Positions 56,891 through 64,000 of a stretch of 64,000 nt of DNA are shown one piece after another. Where the stretch lies: positions 682,001 through 746,000 of the forward strand of contig JAMPIT010000354.1 in assembly GCA_026261815.1 (NCBI GenBank), written 5' to 3'. This DNA comes from Monarcha castaneiventris obscurior. Taxonomy: Eukaryota > Chordata > Aves > Passeriformes > Monarchidae. The notes under the pieces are model-generated. The model was not told the DNA's origin and searched no databases. It saw only the letters and a list, made by a program, of their open reading frames with translations. The position numbers and the translations under genes are program-made. Position 1 is the stretch's first letter; each line of letters begins with the position of its first letter.

Positions 56891-57599
56891 ATGACCCACA
56901 TTCATTTATACTCATTTATAGCTATTTATGCCCTGCCCCGGACCTGCGGCTGCCGATTCCACTCCCACAGCAGGGAAATCTCAAAAAAACCCCCAAAATG
57001 TCCCGTGAGGACAGACCTGTCCCAAGAACCTGCCTGTGCTTCAGAGCCCATGCAACCCTCTGGGGGAGCTGGCTTTTGGGGGGTGGTCAGGACCCTCTGC
57101 AGGACTCTGCAGGACTGTCTGCTCCTCTCAAAGGGCTTTGGAGGCTTTGCTGCATCATGGGGACAGTGACAGCACTGCTGTCACCGAGAATCCCCTTTGT
57201 CCATTAAAACATCCCCCAGATCCAAGTAGCAACTGTCGGCTTTTAAGTTCAAGCCCAAAGGGTTTAAGAACAGTCTCCAGCGTTTGAGAGGTTTTGGCCC
57301 TAATTTTAATCTGCTTGGAGCGCCTCAGAAAACCCCTTTGTTCCAAAGGCAATTCCAAGGCCTGATGTGTCACTAACCCTCCCTGATCCCACCAAGGCAT
57401 CCGATCTGGCGATCTGGCGTCACCACAGCCCTGCTGCATCATCCCTGCTCCTGCTCAGGTCCCCTCAGCCTCGAGCACAGCAACCTGGCAGCCTCCCCAC
57501 TGTCACCTGTGGGGTCAGGACCAGCCCTGTCCCCACTGGGGGATGACAGCTGGAGCTGGACACGATCCTCAGCAAGGACACACTGGACAGAAGCTGAAG
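56891..57599. other. Spacer upstream of CDK5R1, no gene seen
   Basis: After a short A+T-rich edge with three ATTTAT motifs (56,900-56,930), the sequence is ordinary unique DNA. No coding region, CR1 piece or tandem repeat was recognised. Confidence 0.6.
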
Positions 57600-57841
57600 G
57601 AGGGAAGGATTGGATGGGATATCAGGAAGGAATTCCTCCCTGGGAGGGTGGTGAGGCCCTGGCACAGGGTGCCCAGAGCAGCTGTGGCTGCCCCTGGATC
57701 CCTGGCAATGCCCAAGGCCAGGCTGGACGGGGCTGGGAGCAGCCTGGGACAGTGGGAGGTGTCCCTGGACATGGCAGAGGTGGCACTCAAGGGGCTTGCA
57801 GGTCGCTTCCAACCCAAGATCTCCCAGGATTCTGTGACTCC
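57600..57841 (+). mobile_element. CR1 LINE 3' fragment
   Basis: Contains CCTGGCACAGGGTGCCCAGA, the GGGACAGTGGGAGGTGTCCCT segment and an ATTCTGTGACTCC end. It lies in the CDK5R1-PSMD11 spacer, opposite to both genes. Confidence 0.9.
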
Positions 57842-58360
57842 ATCTCCACCCCAGCCCCTGCCTGTGACCAGCCCTGCTCCATCTCAGCTTCCATGAATGA
57901 ATTTCCCTTCATTCGGCCACAATTAGCACCTAATTCAGCAAATCCCATCCAAGTGACACATCCGTGGGGAAAATACCCCTTCAGGGGCATCACAGTGAAC
58001 AAGAAATGGTTGGAGAAATATCTCAGGAATTATTTGTAGGTAAAAAAAACCCTATTAAAACTAGAAATGCACTTCCCTGCTGCCTGAGATGTAAGAGCAG
58101 AGTGAAACCTTCACATTTTCCTGCCTCTGAGGGCAGGTTTCTTTCCTACACCACCTGGTGTCCCAGGAATTTCAGACGGGAAAATTCAAGACGTATCAAT
58201 GACACCCTAAACCTCCTCCCCTGCCTTTCGAGGAATCCAGGCCCAGCCTCGTGCAGTGTGAGATTCCAACCCAGCGTAAGGGCATTTTCAGGAAAGGCTG
58301 GAGGGGTGAGAGGCCACATTTAATCCATTTTTCACCATAATAGTAGTGCTAATAATAAAA

Positions 58361-58383
58361 ATTATTATTATTATTATTATTAT
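58361..58383 (+). repeat. (ATT)n microsatellite
   Basis: About eight ATT units within an A+T-rich patch. The rest of 57,842-58,590 shows no gene or other repeat. Confidence 0.9.
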
Positions 58384-58613
58384 ACAATCAGTAGCACTAG
58401 AACTTGTTGTGCCAGGACCATGTCACAATCCATAAATCTTTCGTGATGCCGCCTCAAACATTCACAGTTGGTGTCTCCAAAGTACTGTCCCCAATGATGC
58501 TTTGGCAAGGGGATGATCCCATCCTTCCTTAAACAAAGGGAGAAGCTGCCCCCAGCCCAGGATCTGCCCTGGCAGCTGAAGACAGGAGACAGAGGTTTTT
58601 GAAAAAAAAATTC

Positions 58614-58619
58614 TTTATT
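58614..58619 (-). terminator. PSMD11: Poly(A) signal AATAAA (PSMD11, distal)
   Basis: Minus strand reads GAGTTCCAATAAAGAATTTT, a canonical hexamer followed by a T-rich downstream element. Cleavage is expected near 58,595-58,600. Confidence 0.7.
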
Positions 58620-58736
58620 GGAACTCATCTGAACATCAGATATACCTGGTGTTGGTTAGCAAGAACCGTTTGTACATTTGATATTGATGGTGCCAAAAAC
58701 CCAAACAGCGACTGACTGGAGGAGATGGAAATTAAG

Positions 58737-58772
58737 AATAATAAAATAAAATAAAATAAAAATAAAATAAAA
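58737..58772 (+). repeat. (AATAA/TAAAA)n microsatellite
   Basis: About seven pentamers of TAAAA type; in the PSMD11 transcript it is a UUUUA repeat inside the long 3'UTR. Confidence 0.9.
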
Positions 58773-59610
58773 GGTCGGAGAGGTCAAAATGTGAACAGAA
58801 AGGGGAAAAATCAGCCAGTCTAAGAGTCAGCGTGAAGGCAAAATATTTCCTGATAAAACAGAACCCTTTTACAAAATATAAATTTTGTAAGAAAAACGTG
58901 GAGAGGGAAATAGAGACAGAGGGGAAGGGAAAAATAAAGATGAGCAGGACAGAGATGCAGAAGCTTACACTGCCCAAATGGCATTAAAACTTACTGGAAA
59001 CCTCACCAGAAAATGGAACATGCTGGAATACACCGTGCTCCGCCCCCCGGGACTTCGGGACCAAGGAGGAAGCTCCCTCTGGGCTGTTCCAGAGGGCCAG
59101 GCTGTCCCAGCTCGCATGGGGAGCCAGAGCTCAGCGCTGCTGCAGCAGAGGCACAGCTGGAGTCGGCTCCGCCGGGCACCTGCTCCTCCTACCAGCGCAG
59201 GCGGGGAGGGAGGAAACATTTAAAATCTAAGTCTATCTGCAAACAAGAGCATGCAAGTCAGGCTCCAGGGAAACCTGCGCCGTCCCCTTCGCCGAGAGCG
59301 GCCGGCCGGGGCCGGGGCTGCGCCGACAGCTCCGGCCCGCAGGAAAACCATCACGGAGCTGCTTTCGAGGGGATCGGAGGCCTTGAGGATGGAAAATAAA
59401 CCAGCAGTCTGTACATTTTGGGCTTGTTTGGTTCAGTACAAATGGAATCGAGTTGGCTGCTCGGACACCGCCAGCACGTCTCCGATTTCAGGGCGGAGGA
59501 GATGAAACTGGTTTTGGGCACCTACTGGTAACAAAACGCTGTCCCTGCTGAACTCTGCCGTCCCTCAGGAAGTGGAAAGCACATGTTTAGGTAGTGTAAG
59601 CCTTTTTCCT

Positions 59611-59616
59611 TTTATT
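59611..59616 (-). terminator. PSMD11: Poly(A) signal AATAAA (PSMD11, proximal)
   Basis: Minus strand reads TATTCTAAATAAAAGG. Use of this site would give a 3'UTR about 1 kb shorter than the distal site. Confidence 0.5.
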
Positions 59617-59856
59617 TAGAATACCCTCTTTGTTTAAACAATATTCCCCCCCCAGATACAAAGTTCGGCCAGTAAAGATTACATGGAAACTGGAACACGC
59701 ATCGTCTGGAATACAAGATGCACCGGATGAGGAAGTTTAAAAACTTTCCGAGCGAAAAGTAGAACAAAGAAGAAAAAAAATGTCTCCTAACATTTTCCCA
59801 AAGGTTTCACTCTCCTGTCACACACACTCTCCAAATGACAGCTAGCAAATTCAACT

Positions 59857-59979
59857 CTGCAAAGAGAAAACAGAGCCACGTCACTTGACAGGAGAGGGAA
59901 CAAGGCCCAGGGACACAGAGTATGGCGGGGCCTGGCAGTGACTCCGGAGCTCTGCGGCCCCCGGGGAGGCCCCACTCAC
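59857..59979 (-). other. PSMD11: Predicted 123-bp intron in PSMD11 3'UTR
   Basis: The minus strand reads ACATAGGTGAGTGGGG at the stop codon, so TAG is followed directly by GTGAGT, a near-perfect donor. A strong acceptor (CTGTTTTCTCTTTGCAG) follows 123 nt later, with GTGAC as a possible branch point. Because the stop sits at the junction itself, nonsense-mediated decay would not be triggered. Inferred from motifs only; unspliced transcripts would still encode the same protein. Confidence 0.6.
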
Positions 59980-60141
<162 letters not shown>

Positions 60142-60944
60142 TTAGCATTGGGATGCTCGATGGATCACGGCTTCCAGACAGCAAGAATTCAGGGATCTAC
60201 CCCAGAAACACCCAACCAGCTGTGCAGGGTTTGGGAAGGGCTCACGTGTTGGGCTGGACTGGCTGATTTTGGTCAGGACTGCTTCAGCATTCCCAGAAAA
60301 AAGAATGTCCCAGAGAACAGCCTGAGAAGCCATCCAGGAGGTGAGCATTCCTGCCCATTCCCCACCATCTCCCTGCCTGCTCAGTGCCCAGCAGGATGGC
60401 TCAGCTGGTTTATTGCAGCCGTGCCCAGGTGCCAGCTGGGCTCTGTCCTCCTGGAGCACTCCCTGCCCAGTGCACAGCTTCCAGGCATTCCCCTCGCTCA
60501 GCTACATCCAGGGACAACAGAACCAAGAGCACAGCTGCTTCCTTGAGAGATGACTAAGGCTGCAGCCTGCTGTGGGCCCAGACAAGCCGCAGCACCCCAC
60601 TGCGCCATGGGCTGCCCCCACGGAATGCTCCAGACACGAACAGCTGGGAAAGGTGACCACATCCCTGGTCAGCTCCAAGGGGGAAGAGCCCAGCCTGGCC
60701 AGACAGCCCAGCTGGGGGTCCCACACTGTCCCTGGATGCTGTCACAGCACAGAGGGACCCAAGAGCATTTCTGAAATTAACGCTTGGGGTTAAGGAAGGT
60801 GAATAGAGCAGCAGGAAGAGCCTTCCTGACTGTCACCTGCACATCTGCTGCCTGAGCAGGACCCCCGGGTGCAGAGTAGGAAGGGGAGCCCAGCCACAGC
60901 TCGGGCAAACACAGGGCAGTCAGAGCTGAGGGATGCAGACTCAC

Positions 60945-60996
60945 CATGAAACTTCTTGTCCAAGATCATCTGTGACAGTTTCCTTTCTACCTCAGC
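60945..60996 (-). CDS. PSMD11: PSMD11 coding exon (PCI winged helix)
   Basis: 52-bp exon between TTTCAG and GTGAGT. It encodes AEVERKLSQMILDKKFHG, with the last Gly split by the intron. This is the recognition-helix part of the PCI domain winged helix. Confidence 0.96.
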
Positions 60997-62282
60997 CTGA
61001 AATTGAAGCAGAGAAATGAAAAGTCTCCCAGAACTACATAAAAACACATGAATTTTACTGCTGCACGCTTGACAGCCCTGGTGCAGGGTGAGCACTGCTC
61101 AACAGCAGCTCCTTCCTCCCTGAATGGGGCTTGGAACCACCACCTGCTTGAGATGCCTCAGGAAATTAGGGAGCAGCTGTTAATGATGGAGCACCAGGAC
61201 ATCCCCTATTCCACAGGTGACACTGTATCTGTCACTTCACACAGGCTTTACTCGTGGGGGTTCTGGAACTTTCTACCTCAGTTCAGCAAGGATTGAGACA
61301 AGAGTTGGCCAAGTTTTATTTAATCCATGCGGGACCCAGATGAGCTCCTGCCTAGCACCAGGAAGGCCCACAGAAGGCAGCTCCTCTCTGGGCAGAGGGG
61401 GCACAGAGCAGCTTTTACTCTGAATATTAAGGATGTTGGAACACCACAGGCTAGTCTGGGAACAGACTGTGTGCCAGGGGAGGTTTAGGGAGGGAATATA
61501 TATGAGGGAATTTATATGAGGGAAAATTTCTTCATGGAAAGGGTTTTCCAGCCCAGGGCAGAGGCAGAATCACCATTCCTGGAGAGATTTTACAGATGTG
61601 TGGATGTGGCACTTGGGGACATGGGTGGCCTTGGCAGTGCTGGGGGAACACTTGGACTCAATGATCTCAGAAGCCTTTTCCAACATGAATGATTCAGTGA
61701 CTCTGTGACCAAAAAGGCTGAGCTCAGCTCACCTCCCAGCCTCTGGCCTTAATGCCAGTACAAGACAACAGCACTCTGGGGTGCAACTGGCTGGGATTAC
61801 CGTGGATTTCCCTAAAACTTTATCTGTCTGGGATTATCTGTAAAGCAGTTACTGCATAGTCAGTGTGACAGACGCATCCCTAATGACACTGCAGGGTGAT
61901 TAGCTGGATCCTGGATTTTAAGGGTCTAAGTAAGGTTCCCCTGGGAACACTCAGAGGATTAAACTCAGGGCACGGGGGAAGACTGAGCTGGTCACGACAG
62001 AGCAGAGGAAAATCTGCCTCCAATAAAAAGCAAGAGCCAAGACAGGGAGCAAAACCCACAGGAGGGAAGGGGACAGCACAGCAAAGTCCGGAGCACAGGA
62101 AGCCTTGGTGCCTCCCAGGAGCTGCCTGTGTCAGAGTTTAGTTCCCAAGGGTGAGATTTGCCTGGCAATGCTATGGAGCTCATCCATCACCCTTCACATT
62201 CAGTTCCCAGTGGCAAACGCCACTTAACCCCAACTCCTCTGCCCTCTGAACACAAGGCACTGATTTCTGGGGAGGTTCTTAC
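60997..62282 (-). other. PSMD11: PSMD11 intron
   Basis: Intron between the 36-bp and 52-bp exons. Apart from the CR1 piece at 61,521-61,709 and a small TATATGAGGGAA duplication near 61,497-61,523, nothing notable was seen. The other PSMD11 introns (60,123-60,944, 62,319-62,859, 62,986-63,576) are also plain unique sequence. Confidence 0.85.
61521..61709 (+). mobile_element. CR1 LINE 3' fragment in PSMD11 intron
   Basis: Carries GTGGATGTGGCACTTGGGGA and CTTGGACTCAATGATCTCAG with a GATTCAGTGACTCTGTG tail. It belongs to a different CR1 subfamily from most copies here. Antisense to PSMD11. Confidence 0.8.
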
Positions 62283-62318
62283 CTTTGAGAGCTTGATGAG
62301 GCTGGATATGTGTTCAAT
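62283..62318 (-). CDS. PSMD11: PSMD11 coding micro-exon (36 bp)
   Basis: Encodes IEHISSLIKLSK, flanked by TTATAG and GTAAGA. It is 12 codons, phase 0 on both sides, so its skipping would keep the frame but remove a helix of the PCI winged helix. Confidence 0.95.
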
Positions 62319-62859
62319 CTATAAGAGAGACCAACATTTAGATAAATCTTTAGCTGCACTTTGGACACACAACACAGAGGTTTGGGGCTCTTCCATGGTA
62401 CAGACCAAAGGCCTGGAAATGCTCTGGCCTAAAAACCTCCAGTGGCTTTATTCACTCTGCAGCTTCAGGTCCCTCAAGTTTCATGTCTGATTTTAACTAA
62501 GATGGACTGGACTCCTAAAGCCATTTCACTCTGAAAGGTGAAATATTTCTTCTCCAAGACTATGGCACAGCCTTGCCCTGCCAGAGGCCTTCAAAGCCAA
62601 ATGCTGTCACCTTCAGGGCTAAAAGCCAGTCACCTTTCAGGGAGCATGAGAGAAACAGGTAGAAAGGGTAATGACTCTGGAATGTGGTTTTCCAAAGGTT
62701 CCCTCAGCCTCCTCCTTTTAATTTTAACACAATGAACCCTGAGCTCTGTAAGTGCTCAGCAGCTCAGAGTAAGAAGTGCTCCACATGGGAACAATCCCCT
62801 TACCCCCAGCAGCAGGGACAGAGAGACCAGCCCATCCAGGTGCTGCTGGAGACATTTAC

Positions 62860-62985
62860 CTGTACTCTGGAGAAGGGTTCAATGACTCTGATCAGGTTCT
62901 GTTCCAATAAATTATCATAGAGCTTGGCCAGGTGAGTGTTTATGATGGGGTCGTCCCTGAGCTCCACCTTGTAGTCTGTCAGAGC
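62860..62985 (-). CDS. PSMD11: PSMD11 coding exon (PCI domain)
   Basis: 126-bp, phase-0 exon encoding [20 protein letters not shown], then [22 protein letters not shown]. Flanked by CCCACAG and GTAAAT. The [10 protein letters not shown] stretch leads into the winged helix. ALTDYKVEL differs slightly from the mammalian ALTDYRAEL. Confidence 0.97.
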
Positions 62986-63576
62986 CTGTGGGGACACGGT
63001 GACAGGAAATAATTCTGGTAGCAACAGCTCCTCAAGGTCCTCTGAGGATGAAATCCCCTCCCTGCCCAGCCACGTCCCATGGCTAATCCAATCCCTAACT
63101 TGGCTAAAAGCCAGAGGGTCACGACAGCCCAGCAGCCTTTCCAACATCTTTTATCTGCACCCTGCTGGAGCTCAGTGAGCCCCAGGCTCTGTTCACAGGC
63201 AGCGGAGCACGACAGGATTGGATCCTGACATGGGAATCCTCTCCCTGAGCTCTGCAGCATTCCTGCTGAAACCAGGAAAAATTGTAGCAAGATACACATC
63301 CCAGTGAACAGCACCTAAAGGTAAACCGCTCCTGAGTTGGCTCTCCAAAAAAACCAAAAAATAAAAAAGAAAACTAGGTTCAAGCAAGTTCACCCCCACG
63401 CACTGAAAACCCAACTGGTTGATTTTTGGGGGGTATTTCCTGATGCACTGTTGCTTTTTATCAATGTTTCCATGGTTTCCTGCTGTGGGATGTAACAGCT
63501 CCTACAACTTTCCAAACCTGGCATTTCTGACTGGTTTTTGCCCAGCCAGGCCCCGTTTTCTGTGTCCCTGACTCAC

Positions 63577-63639
63577 CTTTTCAAAATCTGCCAGTGATCG
63601 GTTCTTGCTGGCCTGTGCCACACATTTTAGTGCTTCTGT
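63577..63639 (-). CDS. PSMD11: PSMD11 coding exon (PCI helical bundle)
   Basis: 63-bp, phase-0 exon encoding TEALKCVAQASKNRSLADFE plus K. Flanked by CCCCACAG and GTGAGT. It is the most upstream PSMD11 exon found. The N-terminal two thirds of the protein lie beyond 64,000; 63,640-64,000 reads as intron. Confidence 0.96.
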
Positions 63640-64000
63640 CTGTGGGGAAAGAGAACCAAAGGAGGTTATTTTCTTCTGGATTCTCCTCTCAGGGTGAATA
63701 TGCCAACTGTGCAGTATCCCGGGAACGTGTTTAAGCAGCAAACCAGGAATGTTCCTTGTCACTGCCACAGGCAGAGGGAGAGCAGCTGCTGAGGGGAGAA
63801 CAAGCCCGGCAGCTGCAGGACATGAACTCAGACATCTCCAGAGAGACAAAGCACCCAGCTCTGAGAGCACCAGCTGCAGGTTGGGAGTGAGTTTGACACT
63901 GTTTTTAAGTGAAGTGCACATTTTGGCACTGGCTTAATGAATGTGGCCATTTTGGGCCCTCAAACCGAGTTTCTCCCCTTCAGCACGGCCACTTCTCTGC

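Larger units (their letters stand above)
58595..59856 (-). other. PSMD11: PSMD11 3'UTR terminal exon
   Basis: Starts at an acceptor whose minus strand reads TTTTCTCTTTGCAG then AGTTGAATTTGC (59,857 and 59,856). It runs to a canonical AATAAA (plus TTTATT at 58,614-58,619), about 1.26 kb, with an earlier AATAAA at 59,611-59,616. It contains a TTTTA repeat and a CpG-dense patch near 59,276-59,350. The exon has no coding role; its boundaries are inferred from splice and poly(A) signals. Confidence 0.6.

Overview
This is nuclear DNA from a vertebrate, almost certainly a bird. About 30 short fragments show the 3' end of the avian CR1 LINE (phrases such as GGTCCCTTCCAACCCAAACC and the ATTCTGTG tail), in both orientations. 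The genes match the conserved vertebrate order MYO1D / CDK5R1 / PSMD11 (human 17q11.2). A songbird or other neoavian is plausible, but nothing seen here fixes the order.

Layout. (1) 1-50,716: apparently the last intron of MYO1D (plus strand), still open at the left edge. It holds CR1 pieces, microsatellites, several minisatellites, a CpG-rich block near 39.5-40.4 kb and repeat-poor AT-rich stretches that could be regulatory. No exon was recognised in it. (2) 50,717-50,873: terminal coding exon of MYO1D (end of the TH1 tail), followed by a 3'UTR of about 2.2 kb. (3) 53.15-53.41 kb: a very short GC-rich gap between two convergent 3' ends. (4) 53.41-56.9 kb: CDK5R1 (p35, activator of CDK5) on the minus strand, with a single-exon CDS at 54,834-55,727, a 3'UTR of about 1.4 kb and a strong CpG island over its 5' end. 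(5) 56.9-58.6 kb: spacer with one CR1 piece and a TTA microsatellite. (6) 58.6-64.0 kb: 3' half of PSMD11 (Rpn6, 19S proteasome lid) on the minus strand: five coding exons and a 3'UTR that appears to be split by a small intron directly after the stop codon.

The three genes are unrelated in biochemistry: a class I myosin, a neuronal kinase activator and a proteasome subunit. They are linked by old synteny, not by an operon. CDK5R1 and PSMD11 run in tandem on the minus strand; MYO1D converges on CDK5R1.

No new multi-gene system was found. The points most worth following are the pentanucleotide repeat directly upstream of the MYO1D terminal exon, the PSMD11 3'UTR intron, bird-specific changes in the p35 linker and 5'UTR, three RFX-like X-boxes in the MYO1D intron, and the intronic CpG/minisatellite block. 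Gene identities rest on recognised protein sequence; regulatory claims are motif-level inference.
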